Below the pieces are notes generated by a model that had not been told where the DNA came from, made no database searches, and saw only the letters and a list, made by a program, of their open reading frames with translations. 64,000 nucleotides of DNA from Neostapfia colusana (Eukaryota > Streptophyta > Magnoliopsida > Poales > Poaceae): NCBI GenBank assembly GCA_030760725.1, contig JASWHV010000019.1, positions 32,181,944-32,245,943 of the forward strand, given 5' to 3'. Both the position numbers and the translations under genes were made by a program. Of this stretch, positions 32,695 to 45,699 are shown in pieces (the first letter of the stretch is position 1; every line of letters begins with the position of its first letter).

Positions 32695-33552
32695 TTACAA
32701 AAGAAGAGACAGCAATATAATAGGAACTAACCCATGATGAGACGCCATGAACTCCGGGTAGTTTGAGCGAAGGAATTCCTCGCTCTCCCACGTCGCTTCT
32801 TCGGCGGTGTGGTTACTCCACAGTATCTTGTAGAACCATAGCGTTCGGCCACGTGTGGTCCGGGCCTTCTCATCAATAATTGCCACCGGATATTCATCAT
32901 ACGTCAAATCCGGTTGCAGCTCGCCGATATCTTCGGTGGGAACAGCAGCCGTATACTTCAGACATTTTCGCAGTTGTGGAACATGAAAAATGTCGTGAAC
33001 ACCAGCAAGAGATGCCGGTAGTTCCAGTCTATACGCCACTGGTTCACACTTCTCGGTGATGGCATAGGGTCCAATGAATCGGGGAGCGAGTTTCCCCTTC
33101 ACGCTGAACCGGTGCACGCCTTTCATCGGAGATACATGGAGGTACACTTGTTCCTCGACGTCAAAGTGCAGCGGCCTACGCCTCCTATCAGCGTAGCTTT
33201 TCTGCAGGGATTGAGCGGCCTTCAAGTTGGCTTGAATCATCCGAACGCCCTCTTCGGCGTCATTCACCACATCAACCCCGAATGTGACCTCACTGGACTC
33301 GCACCAGTTCAATGGGGTGCGGCATTTGCGACCGTATAGAACCTCATAGGGTGCCATCTTGATACTCGTTTGATAGCCATTGTTGTACAAGAATTCCGCT
33401 AACGATATATGATCATCCCAATTTCTACGGTGGTGGATGGCACACGCTCTCAACATGTCTTCTAGTACTTGGTTCACCCTCTCAGTCTGTCCATCTGTTT
33501 GAGGGTGATAGGCGGAGCTTCTAATCAGCTTAGTACCCAAAGAAGCATGCAA
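32695..33552 (-). CDS. Element B integrase C-terminal half with chromodomain-like end
   Basis: The piece opens just after the second catalytic Asp region and carries AYHPQTDGQTERVNQ, with the catalytic Glu intact. It then has EVLYGRKCRTPL, the GPY/F-like part (LAPRFIGPYAITE), HDIFHVPQLRKCL, and a chromodomain-like tail (ILWSNHTAEEATWE). In chromoviruses this tail guides insertion into particular chromatin. An in-frame TGA near 33588 separates it from the upstream integrase piece. Its stop lies a few bases before the polypurine tract region, the normal position for the end of pol. Confidence 0.88.
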   Translation of the reverse strand: MHASLGTKLIRSSAYHPQTDGQTERVNQVLEDMLRACAIHHRRNWDDHISLAEFLYNNGYQTSIKMAPYEVLYGRKCRTPLNWCESSEVTFGVDVVNDAEEGVRMIQANLKAAQSLQKSYADRRRRPLHFDVEEQVYLHVSPMKGVHRFSVKGKLAPRFIGPYAITEKCEPVAYRLELPASLAGVHDIFHVPQLRKCLKYTAAVPTEDIGELQPDLTYDEYPVAIIDEKARTTRGRTLWFYKILWSNHTAEEATWESEEFLRSNYPEFMASHHGLVPIILLSLLL

Positions 33553-33585
33553 CTGCTCCCAGAAATGAGATACAAATAGTGCCCC

Positions 33586-34266
33586 TCAGTCGGAGACTAT
33601 GGTCTTGGGTACTCCATGCAAGCATAGGATTCTTGCAATATACAACTCCGCATATCTGTTGGCATGGAAATGTGTATGCATGGGAATGAAGTGAGCCGAC
33701 TTGGTTAACCGGTCAATGATTACCCAGATGGAATTATGCTTGTTGGAAGTCAGGGGTAATCCCACAATGAAATCCAAGCTCACATCTTCCCACTTCCATG
33801 CTGGAATTTTCAGGGGTTGCAACAGCCCTGATTTCCTCATATGATCTGCTTTCAGTCATCTACATGTATCACACTCGGATATGTATTTAGCCACTTCCCG
33901 CTTCATCCGTGTCCACCAAAATTTCTTTTTCAAATCTTGGTACATTTTGTTGCTGCCCGGATGAATGGAGTATTTAGACAAGTTAACTTCATCCAGAATC
34001 TTCTTTCTCAGCTCCATATTCCGGGGTACGACTATGCGGTCATTGAACCACAGCGTCCCCTCATCATCTTTCCGGAAACATTTGATTTCTCCATTGTCTA
34101 TCCGTCTCCGGAGATGTGCCATGCCCTTGTCAACTTTCTGAGCTGCAATGATCTCCTCCCTAATGGTAGGGCTGAGGGCAAGGTTGTAGAGTGATCCATA
34201 AGTAACCAAGTATAAACTTGGCTCTTCCTCCTCCACCGGTGTAATGTTTTGGTTATGGACATGCAT
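33586..34266 (-). pseudogene. Element B integrase N-terminal half
   Basis: The ORF 34266-33856 has the HHCC zinc-binding module (IHPGSNKMYQDL, then ECDTC). The next ORF, 33840-33586, has WEDVSLDFIVGLP with the first catalytic Asp and VPKTIVSD with the second, after which the frame stops at TGA. A stop between the two pieces at about 33850 also breaks the frame. Confidence 0.8.
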
Positions 34267-34690
34267 TTCCGACTGAGCGCGTCGGCAACCACATTCCCTT
34301 TGCCGGGGTGGTAATGAATCTCAATCTCAAAATCTTTGATTAGTTCTAACCACCTCCTTTGCCTCATATTCAGCTCCTTCTGGGTGGAAATATACTTCAA
34401 GCTTTTGTGGTCAGCGTAGAGATGCACCAAATTCCCCAGGAGATAGTGCCTCCACATTTTCAGCGCCAAAACCACCGCAGCGAGCTCAAGATCATGAGTC
34501 GGATAGTGCTTCTCATGGTTTTGAAGTTGGCGTGAGCCATATGCGACCACACGTCCTTCCTGCATCAACACGCAGACAAGCCCGATGCCAGATGCGTCAC
34601 AATACACGTCCAATGGCTTGGTTGTATCCGGTTGAGCTAAGACCAGGGCGGTTGTGAGATGCTTCACCAATGCTTGAAACACTCCTTAAC
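34098..34690 (-). pseudogene. Element B RNase H
   Basis: LDVYCDASGIGLVCVLMQEG carries the first catalytic Asp, THDLELAAVV the Glu and YADHKSLKYI the next Asp. ALSRKC marks the usual end of the domain at about 34260. Beyond it the ORF runs on out of frame over the integrase start, so the last 50 or so residues of the 194-codon ORF are not real coding sequence. Confidence 0.8.
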
Positions 34691-34700
34691 ATGCCGCGTT

Positions 34701-35245
34701 TCAAACATGTTTTGTTCCCTTCTTCAATAATTCTGTCATCGGCTTAGCAAGCTCGGAGAAGCTTGGAATGAATCTCCGATAGTATCCCGCTAAGCCGAGG
34801 AAGCTTCTGACTTCATGGACTGAAGTGGGAGCTTTCCATTTCAGCACCTGCTCGATTTTGCTTGGGTCAATCGCAATGCCTTCCGCTGAGATAATATGTC
34901 CCGAAATGGCACTTGGTTGATCCAAAACTAACATTTGCTGAACTTGGCATAGAGCTTGTGGTCCTGCAATCATTGAAGAACGATTCTCAAGTGTTCGGCG
35001 TGTTCTGCTTCTGTCTTGGAGTAAACCAAGATATCATCAATGAACACCACAACGAACTTGTCCAGTTCCGGCATGAACACTGAGTTCATGAGATACATGA
35101 AATGTGCTGGAGCATTAGTGAGACCAAAAGACATGACGAGATATTCATATAGTCCGTATCTCGTCGAGAATGCCGTCTTCAGAATATCCTCCGCCCGGAT
35201 TTTTATTTGATGATACCCGGAGCGAAGGTCAATCTTGGAGAACAC
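34701..35245 (-). pseudogene. Element B reverse transcriptase core
   Basis: The ORF 35245-34970 has MFSKIDLRSGYHQIKI, SFGLTNAPAHFMYL and VVFIDDILVYS, so the catalytic aspartates are present. A stop or frameshift near 34970 leads to the 34973-34701 ORF, with the connection segment EVRSFLGLAGYYRRFI. Upstream RT sequence at 35246-35443 is shifted between frames. Confidence 0.85.
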
Positions 35246-35443
35246 ACACTCACAAGCTGATCAAACAGGATGTCAATGCGGGCCAGTGGGTATTTGTTCT
35301 TGATGGTGACGGCGTTGAGCGGCCGGTAATCCACACACAGCCTAAAGGTTTTATCCTTCTTCTTTACAAACAGCGCCTAGCATCCCCAAGGTGAGGAACT
35401 CGGTCTAATGAACCTTTGCTCAACAGATCATTGAGCTGCTCTT

Positions 35444-36000
35444 TCAATTCAGCCAGCTCGTTTGGAGCCATTTTGTATGGTCTCCGTGAGATGGGAGTAG
35501 TCCCGGTGCAAGTTCAATCTTAAACTCTACATCCCACTCAGGTGGCATGCATGGAAAATCATCCGGAAACACGTCGGTGTATTCCCGTACTACGGGGATG
35601 TCCTCTAGCTTGAGAGTTTCAGTGTTATGAGTTGCTGAAACTTCCTGGACTGGATTGTCTAGTATGAGGGACTGCGGACGGTGTAGTAGGGAGTTGAGGT
35701 GAACCGTCCGTGATAAGGTTTCTAGGACAGCGCTATGGTAACTTAGCCATGACATCCGTAAGATTGCATCAATCTTCTGCCCCTCAAGAATAATCATAGT
35801 GGTGGGATATATTTTCCCACCTAAGCACAGTGGTGCTTTCGGAATCATCATAGTTGCTGAAATCTTTCCTCCTGGTGAGCAGATCATATAAGAGCACTCG
35901 GTAGGAAAGGCTTCCAGTTAATGCTTAACCACATATGATGCACTTATGAAGTTGTGGGTTGCACCAGAATCAAAAACTATGATGATTGCTTGATCGTTGA
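35444..36000 (-). pseudogene. Element B protease and RT lead-in
   Basis: VFDSGATHNFIS, with the D-S-G site, lies at about 35936-35977 in one frame. The 35887-35444 ORF carries the following protease part (ILRMSWLSYHS) and the lead-in to RT (DDFPCMPPEWDVEF). The ORF ends out of frame near 35444. Confidence 0.75.
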
Positions 36001-36100
36001 GAGTGAACGTACCCGCCAGCACGTTTTCTCCCTCTGGGGCATCCTCATTGTCGAGGTTGCGAACGCCCCCAGTTCGCTGACCAACCTTCTTGACCGGAGG

Positions 36101-37252
36101 TCAGCCTCGAGCACCGCCCTGGAACTGGGCTTGCCCGCTGCTCTGCTGCCCCTGGGGACAGTCCTTCGAGAAATGGCCCGCCTGACCACACGTTAAACAA
36201 GTGTAGCGAGGAGGTCCTCCGCTGATCGGCGGACGGAAACCTGGGGCGCGTTGTGGTGGTGGAAACGCCCAGGGTACCATCTTCTGCTGCTGCTGTTGTT
36301 GCGGTCGCGGTGGTGGCATCGGCGGTTGGAACGGGGGTGACTGGAATGAATGACCCCTGAACTTCTGATGTCGGGCCGATGGATGCCACTGCTGACCAGA
36401 TGGTGTCCGATACACCATGCGGTATTTCTGAGGAGCTCCACCCCCACTGCTGGGTGGAGTGCTGCGCTTCTGCTGCTCAGCCGCCAACTCCCACTGAGCA
36501 TCCTCTTGCATGATCGCGGCGTTGACTAGATCATTGAATGTGCTGCGATTGCATTGGACGAGATGCGTCTTCATCTCGGGATGTAATCCCCGATAGAAGT
36601 CATCTCGCTTCTCCTCGGTGGAGACATAATCTGACGCATACTGTGCCAGATGGTTGAAAGCAAGGGAGTAGTCGTTGGCACTCCTCCCACCCTTCTTCAG
36701 CTCCATGAACTCTTGGAACTTCCGCTTCATTATCCCGGGAGGGATATGGTAGGCGCGGAACGCCTCACGGAATTCTTCCCACTTCACGGCATGGCCAGCC
36801 GGCAGTGAGGCGACATAATTCGCCCACCACGCACCAGCGGCACCGTGAAGCTGCTGCGCCACAAACAGAGTCTTCTGCCACTCCGTACATTGGAGAAGCC
36901 CAAACTTGGACTCAATTGTCCGCAGCCAGTTGTCGGCCTCCAGGGGTTCTGCTGCTTCAGTGAACACCGGAGGGTGCGTACTCATGAAGTCCGAGTACGT
37001 CACAACGTGGGGCTCATGAGGCCCCATCCCTTGACACCCCCCCTGCCTGGGACGTATTCTGCACGATCATACGGAGCAGGTCGGTCTGCTCCTCACGATT
37101 ACCCACCAGTGCCGCAATCACATCCGCTAGCATAAGCGGAGGCGGCGGTGGTGGTTGTTGCTACGGGGTGCTGTCGTAGGCAGGTGGCTGGGAGTCATCA
37201 CCCCCTGCTGGCTAGATCCACCGATCTCATGCGTGATCCGAGTGCGAACCAT
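36101..37252 (-). CDS. Element B Gag
   Basis: The long ORF 37027-36101 holds the capsid core (PPVFTEAAEPLEADNW, AWWANYVASLPAGH, KGGRSANDYSLAF) and a complete zinc knuckle CLTCGQAGHFSKDC near residues 278-291. The true start is probably ATG 37252-37250 (MVRTRITHE). The stretch 37028-37252 has Pro-rich coding text shifted between frames, so at least two frameshifts separate the start from the core. Downstream lie protease and RT in the usual order. Confidence 0.85.
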
Positions 37253-39218
37253 CTGCAATCATACGACAATAAAAATTAGTCCCACAACATACTTCATGCA
37301 GTCCAATAAAATAGGCGTAAAACATAATGACAGTAAGAACATGCGATACATCTCGTATACAGATAATGTAATAACTTTGCACAAGCTACACCGTTACCAG
37401 ACCAAATACAAGCTAGTTAAATCCAACTTGACGGACTTCCTCTTTGGAAGTTCATCTCAACTAGGTTTGGTCACTACGAGTCGTTACATCGCTCTGTCAT
37501 CACATATACTACCCTTTTATCTTCAATATGACACAAACATGGTCTCTAGCAAAAGAACTTGAGTAGGACATATACTCAATTCATTCACAAGTTGAATATA
37601 ACCACTCATGAGTATGTTCTAACCCATTGGAAGTACTTAAGCCCCCTATGGTACAATAATCTCTCAAATGAATTCAACTGTCATCCCTCTGCCAGAATGA
37701 CCAGTTCCTATATATCCCAGATTTTGATTTGGTGCTGTGCATTTTCATGACTCAAGCTGAATACCAAAGTTAAAGTTAACTTCAGTATCTTTACGACTAG
37801 TATCTATTTGGCCTCAGATTATCTATGGTTAAAAAGTTATAATAATTCAAAGTCAACAGAATTTCTGGAAGAATTTCAACAGCACCTCCTTTAGAAGTTG
37901 CTATTTTCAACTCAAATTTCCACTGAATTCCGTACTGCAATTGCAGAAACTTTGAATAACAAAGATGTAATACATCTCCTACCCTTTCCAAAAATGTATC
38001 ATAAGACAATTTTAGATTTTTCTACAGGAAGTTATGCTTGAAAAACAGAACAGTCCCGAGAGTGTTTTGAATCTGTCCTGGTTCTGGACAGTTTACAATC
38101 ATCTGGAATTTCAGCCAGTTTAAGTTGTGATTCAGATCTGGAAGTCTGCAACAAAGTTGTATATTACTTAAACACTTGTCCAGAACTATATCCCACATCT
38201 CTATTGGCTAAATAATCTGGGAGTTATGCTCTGTCAAGGTTCAGCAAACTTGCTGCCCAAAACAGAGCACTCTGTTTTTCAATACCTTTGAACTACACTG
38301 ATCAACTATTGAATTTTTCTATCCAACTATGGTCCTACATGTTAAAACTTGGTTATTTTAGTTCCTGCTTATCATTATATTTCATGCACATGCTTATGAT
38401 ATGTCGGTACCACGTTCCTCACAAACAGAAAATCCTAACCGGATTATACCGGCATATACGTCTCAATTGTGGCACTAAACGGTCTATCACACACGTTTAC
38501 TACACGGGATACATACGTGGTTAGTACCTGCAGAAGAACACCTCAATTATGATGCACTCAAAGGTTATTTTGATTTCAGGCAGGTCCATATTTGAAAGTA
38601 AATACAAATGCCCATATCATTGCCATACGGCCGTTCTTGAGTTAAGCCACGTCTCAAGGTAAGTGATCGTGTTTTAACACCACACGACGGGGAACCCGAG
38701 TAGAGCGTGAACGGATCATCACGGTTGGGAGTTCTATCACCCCAACAGATACCAACTATTGCCCTGTAGGGCATGCCGATGGCAAGCACTGCGTATGTCC
38801 TCCTGGGCTATTTCTGGACGAACACATTCTCGCGTTACTGACCACGCGAGGGGGTCTCCACTTGCTTGCCTAATGCACGCTAGGGATCAGCGTTTCATAT
38901 GAACTCAGGAACATGAAGAGTCCAAGAGTTTCATATTGACGTATCACACCAAGCTGTGAGACTTATCCCTGAACCACGTTCCTCGTCAGGGGAGCTAACC
39001 GAAATTTAACCGCTTTCGGTTGCGTTCCTTACCATTTTTACCTGAGCGTAGGTGCGTCGTTACATAATCAAAATTTCAGAATTATAACACATATGTTAGT
39101 CTTGCCACTTTAAGTAACTATGCTAATATAGTCCTTACTTGGGCAAACTAGCGAATCCTCACCGTAAACCTAAGTTTTCCAGTAATACAGGCCTTAATAA
39201 GTGTGCTATCCCCAATGC
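37253..39218 (-). other. Element B leader
   Basis: The leader is about 1.97 kb, almost the same length as in C (1.93 kb) and homologous to it. A 74-codon ORF (38565-38789) matches the one in C at 10610-10879. The remainder is AT-rich, without supported genes. Confidence 0.65.
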
Positions 39219-39231
39219 GGCTCTGATACCA
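39219..39231 (-). promoter_or_regulatory. Element B primer-binding site
   Basis: On the minus strand TGGTATCAGAGCC lies 3 nt after the 5' LTR end. It is of initiator Met tRNA type. Confidence 0.9.
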
Positions 39232-39867
39232 CCCTGTGGCGGACCAGAATCCGCTCATCCAAGATCGCAGAGGGTGGTGCCGCACTATGCGACACCCGAC
39301 AGCACACATCATAAGAACGATATTGTATTACATAGAAAATTAACTGAATATGTACAAACTAGTACAAGACTTCAGTTACAAACTAGAAATGGGATTACAA
39401 AAGCGGAAGCTATGTTTATACAACTCACACCATGTACCTAGCAAAAGTCGGTTGCCCAGCCCTATGGGAAACCCACACTAGCTGCACTCCTCAGCTTAGC
39501 GCGGCATGTACGGCTCCCACTCAGCTGTGCTCCACGACGGAGGGTAGCCCTCGCCGGTGGACTCGTAACCCGAGTCCGTGGGATACTCCTCACCTGAAGA
39601 ACACTTAAGCAGCCACCATGAGCACGATGGCTCAACAAGACTTAACCGACTCACCAAGACATGAAACTCTACATGCAGATTACACGAACATGGGATGGTA
39701 AATTTCAGCAAACGGACATGCCTACAGGTTCATCCTTAATTCCTCTTTTAGCCGCAAGTTAACAGTTCATGAATATGAAATTTAGTGACCAATATTTGGT
39801 GGCACACATGTAGCAATACAATTTTTCAGAACAGCAATATTGAATCATCACCTTTCATATATTAACC

Positions 39868-39911
39868 TACGTCACGACTCAGTGACCAAGTGGTACTCAT
39901 CACCGCGAGGG
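39868..39911 (-). promoter_or_regulatory. Conserved LTR block in B 5' LTR
   Basis: Counterpart of 29465-29508, with the core TGAGTACCACTTGGTCACTG unchanged. Confidence 0.5.
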
Positions 39912-42238
39912 ATGACGAATCGACTCGATATACACCTGCAGGGATACCCGAAGAGCACGTCACGTACGCCCACCCGTGGAGCTGCACAGCATGCTCATGT
40001 CGTACGGGACAACCTTTCACCCAACAGCCCAACTGTCGAACCGGTTGCACGGAAATGAGCAGGAGGTTCCCTACATAGAGCATCTCTCTATGCCCGTTAG
40101 TAGATTTCCACCATGCTGCCCTCAGCCTACACCTATAAATTGGTGCGTTATGCCTCGATGCCCGGAGGTATAGGTTACATCGGTTTATCGGGCTCATATA
40201 TCCGATATGCCTTCGGTACGTTCAAACTTGATCAGCGTGGGCCGCACACGGATCGGCCCTCAATCGACAAGGACAGGGTTGCGCCCACAAGACTTCCTCT
40301 TGCTGCGCACTAGCCCCTGCCTAGTCTTATTTTCCTTACTAAAGTGACCTCACATCACTCGAACCAATCCCATGTGTCCCAAATCCTAAACTCGCGAATA
40401 GATTCCAACTACTCGACTTGTACCGTAGTTGTATGAATCATTAAGCATAGCCTGTCTACTCGAGGTCTTAAACACTACACTCACTCTTGTAGGAAAATTC
40501 TGGTTATGCAATTGGGGTTTCATCCATCCTACACCTAATGCACACCCATACTTCATACAAAGTATTCATAAAGCAAAACATTGTAAACTTTGTTAATGCA
40601 AACTGGGGCTTGCCTTGTTGCTGCTGGTCAGAGGTTAGGGCTTCTTCCGAAAGGAGAAAGTCGAGCACTTCCGGGTCTCCTCGCCTTCAGCGACTACACG
40701 TAAACGATATATTATATGTTAATTTAAATGCAATGTTTAGAACTGAATAACTAATTACCATAACTCTAGCTAGCCCTCCCCTTTGGTTCTGAAAATTTTA
40801 TGGTGGCCTGGTAGTGTCCTAACCAGAGTCTTGACCGAGTTTCATTTGAAACAACGTTCATTCGAGCCTTGTACAAATAAAAGCCTATTCGCTCATTAGT
40901 AGGGCCTCTAGGGATTTTCATGGATCCAACCATTACTTTCTGGAAACTAGAGTTTTATATGGTTCTAATGGAATTGGTTTCATGATATTTGAAGAATTCT
41001 AGATGAAGTTATGCCCTAATTAAGATTTGAGAAAATCTGAAAAATGTTTCTGTACATTTTTCTATTTTCTCGGGGCAGTTCAATTAATCACACCATTAGG
41101 GGGACTAAATGAACTTGGATGGGTCTGAAATTTTTCTTGTGACTCAAGGATTTTCCAATGAATCTCTCAGCCAAATTTCAGAATTTTTCATAAAGTAATT
41201 CTCTAGATAAAATTCCCCACAGTTTAAATTTTAGGAAATTAATTCTGGAAAACTATTAAGTTTCATGAGCTGAAACTTATTTTGCTGGATAGCACATGAA
41301 GAGATGAATCCAAAAAAATTTGGTTCACTGGATTTGGATATTCCTAACTCGAGTTATGAATTTCTAAAGTTTGGGCTGATCCCTGAATTATTTTCATACA
41401 GAAAATTGCCTCCCACGTTCAATTGGATACTGACAGCGGGGCCCACCCATTTAATTTAAACTAACCGCGCTCTCGCTCATGCTTATCTCAGTGGCTGACA
41501 CGTGGGACCTGCGCCTTCGTCTACCTCCCGACACCGCCGCCCCGGGCCACCGAAGCTCCGGCGAGGTCGGCGTTCCCGGCGACCTAGCTTGCCGGCGACG
41601 GTGAGACTTGCCGCCCCCACGTAACTTCGTATGCTGACCACGCTGGACACCATGCTGCCACCAGCTAACCGCCGTAGCTCGCCGGCGACGAGCTCTATGT
41701 CTCTGTGCAACATCGACAACGTGTTCCCGTCCTCCTAACCACCCCCTTTGCGCGCTAATCGCGTCACCACGTTCACGGAAGCCTCGGGAAGCTCGACATG
41801 ACCTCGGATGGGACCGGAACAGCCGGCAAACAGGAACTCACCAGCGACCCCCTCTTCCGCAGAGCTCTTCCTCGGTGAACTTATGGTCCGGCGGTGGTTT
41901 CTTTCCGGTTTTTGATCGAGGAGGGGCACAAGAACCTCTAGATGGTATTTCTCAGCTTTGTTCGCCCTCCCAAATGATGATCCTCCCGAATTTTTCCTAA
42001 ACCTAATCGGGTCCCGAAATGAGCTCCCAATCCTAAACTGTGAAATTCATTGCGCACGAAGGTCGAACCATGAAACGGTTTGCGCGGTGAGCTTGAGGAC
42101 AAGCTAGCGCTCCGCTTTGCTATGGACGTCGAGGGCAGAGAACGATCGTAGCTCGGTTTGCACGGGATCAGAACCCGGGCAGCTAGGCGGCCTTTTACGG
42201 AGGTGCATGAAAGAGGAGCTCGCCGGCCGATCTCGTGC

Positions 42239-42247
42239 CTTTTATAG
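42239..42247 (-). promoter_or_regulatory. TATA box in B 5' LTR
   Basis: On the minus strand it reads CTATAAAAG, about 0.8 kb into the LTR. It is the likely promoter of element B. Confidence 0.7.
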
Positions 42248-43049
42248 CCAACTGAAGGCAGTGGAAGTCGCAACACCTGTTGAGCCACCTTCCACACCGA
42301 CGCAGGAGCTGGCCAGTGCCGCTTGGTGGCCTTCGGCGTGAAGTCACTGCACCCCCCTCTCACTGTGCACGTGGGAACCGAGTACACTGAGTTCAGTCGG
42401 TTTGCACTCCAGTGTGGCTGACAGGAGGGCCCCACAGGCTACAAAATTGTCCTCCAAAATTAAATTCTTACTGCTCTTAATTTGTGTGACCCCCTTGTCC
42501 CTGGTAACTTGATCAAACCACAGGTTTGGGTCTCTGAATTTGAATGATTCAAATTGACATTCGGTTTGAAGGAATTTGAGCATATGTGAGGCTGAAATTC
42601 AAATTTGATTAGAATTTGCTCAAATTTGCTCCTGCCAAGCTGAACTCAAATGAGGATGAAAATTTGTAGACTAATTCAGAAAAATGTGCTGAGTTTGAAT
42701 ATGAAGCCAACTTTTGAATTCAAGTGATCAAAGTGGCTGCAATTTGAATTTGCATTCAAATTGGCCCCTTTTTCAAATGTCTCAAAAAGTGCCTCAGAAA
42801 TTATTGGATTTGCATGAAATTTGGCCTGAGCCTTCCCACGACTATTTAAGGTCTAGGGGTGAGCTCAACCTTTCATGTTTATGTGTATGACTCCTACTTT
42901 TTGAAATTAGGGCTTTCCCCTCTAATCACCCATTTTGATGATGTTTACTTGCTCTTCACAAGTGTTCATGAGCTATCCACAAAATGAACTGTGGTGTTGT
43001 GAGGTGATGAAAATAACACTTTTGCAAGTCACTGCCTTGGGCTTTTACA

Positions 43050-43054
43050 GGTTG
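43050..43054. repeat. Target-site duplication of B, right copy (GGTTG)
   Basis: It directly follows GGGCTTTTACA, the right end of the 5' LTR, and matches 28827-28831. Confidence 0.9.
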
Positions 43055-43533
43055 GGGGTCATATGATACATTTCTGGAAAGCTTTGAAGAGGTTTACAAC
43101 TTTTCTGTTGAAGTCCAGAGGTGTTTCATCCCTTAACCAATTGAAAAATGCAGTAGAGTTGAAACTGTCCAGAAAACAGGGCAGAGCAAACACTCTCTAT
43201 AACTCTCTGTAAATTGAGCATAATTTCCTGCATAAAAATCCAAAAATAGAAAATGAGGTAGTTATGAAAAGATCATGAGGTGGGTTACAACTTTGTAACA
43301 GAAAGTTTTGTCAAATTTGGTGCAGAATTAACTGGAATTCTTGGATAAAATCAGTACCTCAGGCAGGGAGGTGCTGTCCAATTGTCTCCAGAAATTCTGT
43401 CAACTTTGACCTCTCATAACTTTTGAACCAGGATGGATCTTAGGCCAAGAAAATACTTTCCGTAAAGATATTGAAGTTAGCTTTAACTTTGATGTTGAGC
43501 TCCAGAATTGGTTTTGCTTTAGCATGGCCTAAA
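43055..43533 (+). other. Element E leader, second part
   Basis: This is the continuation of 28004-28831 after element B. It contains segments such as CTCATAACTTTTGAACCAGGA and GAGCTCCAGAATTGGTTTTGC that parallel the leader of C at about 11620-11720. It ends where the 3' LTR of F begins; CTAAA (43529-43533) would be one target copy of F. Confidence 0.7.
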
Positions 43534-43882
43534 TGTGACGCCCCTGTCCCGAGAAAATCTCGGAACAGGACTGATGCATATGTGTGCCCAAGATGTTCAT
43601 CACACATACACATATAATCCACAAACTGAATTCATAATATATAATCATGAATGAATATGGTTTTATTACAATGTCTCATGAGTCTCAAACTCATTCTAGC
43701 AGCGGAAGTCTTATTCTAGCAGTGGAAGTCTTCTAAACTATTACGGAAGAAACTAAGCAGCAGCAGCGGCTCCATCTACTCCATCCCCGCAGGCAAGTTG
43801 ACGGTAGATCACACGCCAAATACTCCACATGGTCTTCAAAGTATTCCTCTCCTGTTTCTGATGATGTATGATAATGCAAGGG

Positions 43883-43901
43883 TGAGTACACATCGTACTC
43901 A
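43883..43901 (-). promoter_or_regulatory. Conserved hairpin in LTR F
   Basis: TGAGTAC and GTACTCA are separated by 5 nt. The same hairpin, with 8 pairs and a 3-nt loop, is in both H LTRs, followed in each case by GCAAGTG. It lies about 350 bp from the LTR 3' end, within the transcribed part. Confidence 0.55.
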
Positions 43902-45690
43902 GCAAGTGCGGGAAGTATGACATGTAACTTACAACAAGGTAGGAATAAAAAGGATCATTGCATAAAAGCAAAGTTTATTTCACAAAACATAATAAAAACA
44001 GCAACTATCTTTAAGTGAATTAAATCCCAAAATGTATCCAATTAAAACATCAACATATCTCCATCCTATTTCACATCTTTTCATGTCTCATCAGACATTC
44101 ATCTTTCTCAACTTTTTCTCATGCTCATGAATACCATCTCGTATTCATTACTATCTCAGCTCATATACAATTCCATCTCATACCGAGACCAATGCTCATT
44201 GTAATGACTGAACAGTCATGAAACCAGTTTCATTACCTGGACTCAATAGTCCAAAACCATCCCTTAATGACCAAACCATCACCAAACCAATTACCATCCC
44301 AATAACTATCCCACTAATCATGGAAGTTGGCCAGGCGCTTGTGACCGGAAGCACGGCTATCATGATAGTTTTATACTCTGCAGAGTTTGCACCACTTACC
44401 CACAAGTTTGTGATTTCGTCACCCGTCGGCGACTGCAGAACCTCCATTATACCAGTACACAACCGTCGGTGTATGGCCAAGAGATCACAACATAGCCTTT
44501 ACAAAGGGGCTACTAGATGTATGGACTCACTAAGGATTCAGCAGCAGGCTAGAATCTCCAATTGTCCCACCTACGGGCCCCCTCTTGTGCCATGCAGTTC
44601 CCAGGGCAGTCCTCTCTCGACTCCCATTCCCCGCGCCTTCCACAGTCCATAACAATCTAGCAACTTACCTAATTAGTCAGCTATGCCGCACCCATACTTG
44701 GCCTTGTGGTGGCACTGTATTCCTGGCATGTGCTCGCATGAACCGGTCCTTAGATCTACGGCTAGTAAGCACCATCTCATACTAACTCATCCACAAAACC
44801 AAGCTTGTCTAGATCTCCCCCGATTCATGTTCATCATCAAGTTTATATTTTCATTGTTCATATGAGTGCAGTAGCTAGACACATTCTATCTCAGCGAAAC
44901 AAAAAGCAAAAACAACCATACCCCACTTATCGACCTTCCCGGCGACAAGGGTGGTTAACAAAACTAGTAAACTCCTATAAAAGGGTTTTCCCATCAAGTT
45001 GACTCAAGCACACACACCTTCTCGCAAATAAAACAGTTTCAAAAACATGGGATCAATATGGTCAAGGGGCACTTGCCTTGTTCCTGTGGTTTCTGTTGCG
45101 CACGGATCTCAAAGTATTGTTGTTGTAGTTCGTCGTAGATAGCTCCCTGAGCTTGTCCTTCTATTTACGATCACGCACATACAAGATTCATAGCAATTAA
45201 CCATCATGCACAAACTTTACTCAAGATGTGCATATGCATGCTAATCCTATGGTGCTGTTTTATTAGATCAGTTTGTACGTGTTCTTGCATGTTTTAATGG
45301 GTTTGCATGGGGTTATACGATGAACAGAGGTGTAAAGATCAAGTGTGGATGTGGTGATGATCTGGACTCAAGATCAAACCGATCAACACGTGATCTGTCC
45401 ACATGAAAATCTTATGTTCGAAGGGATCGAAGGAAACAGATGCAAAGAAAACTACGATAACGTCGTAAGGTGGTAATGGAAACCTACCTTACTTCCTTCG
45501 GGTCCTTCCTCCTAGCAAAAAAAAAACAGATCGTCGGCTTTCCTCCGGCGATGGCGATCGTGTCCGGTTCGTCGGCGGTCTCTCCAGTGGTCAAACTCAG
45601 GCGAAGGGGGTTTAATTCGGGGAGTTGGGAGCTAGGGCCTCTAAGATGACGACTTGAGAACGTGTTATGGCCAAGGGGGTGTTTTGGGTT

Positions 45691-45699
45691 CTATTTATA
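45691..45699 (-). promoter_or_regulatory. TATA box in F LTR
   Basis: On the minus strand it reads TATAAATAG, followed by AACCC, about 1.35 kb from the LTR start and just downstream of the G-box array. Confidence 0.75.

Larger units (their letters stand above)
28832..43049 (-). mobile_element. Element B: complete Tekay/Del-like chromovirus (Ty3/gypsy)
   Basis: The element is 14,218 bp on the minus strand: 5' LTR 39235-43049, PBS 39219-39231, leader, gag 37252-36101, protease, RT, RNase H, integrase with a chromodomain-like end, polypurine tract, 3' LTR 28832-32661. GGTTG flanks both ends (28827-28831 and 43050-43054), a perfect 5-bp target duplication, and the surrounding sequence on both sides is the leader of element E. 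Several frameshifts and stops make it defective. The chromodomain and RT style place it with plant chromoviruses of Tekay/Del type; the lineage name is inference. Confidence 0.95.
39235..43049 (-). repeat. Element B 5' LTR (3,815 bp)
   Basis: On the minus strand it begins TGTAAAAGCCC at 43049 and ends GGTCCGCCACA at 39235, followed by spacer GGG and the PBS. It is the counterpart of 28832-32661. The TATA box is at 42239-42247 and the conserved block at 39868-39911. Confidence 0.93.

Noticed and set aside
43055..43533. Unique host DNA between B and F
   Set aside because: The segment is homologous to the leader of C and continues the leader of E across B, as the GGTTG duplication shows.
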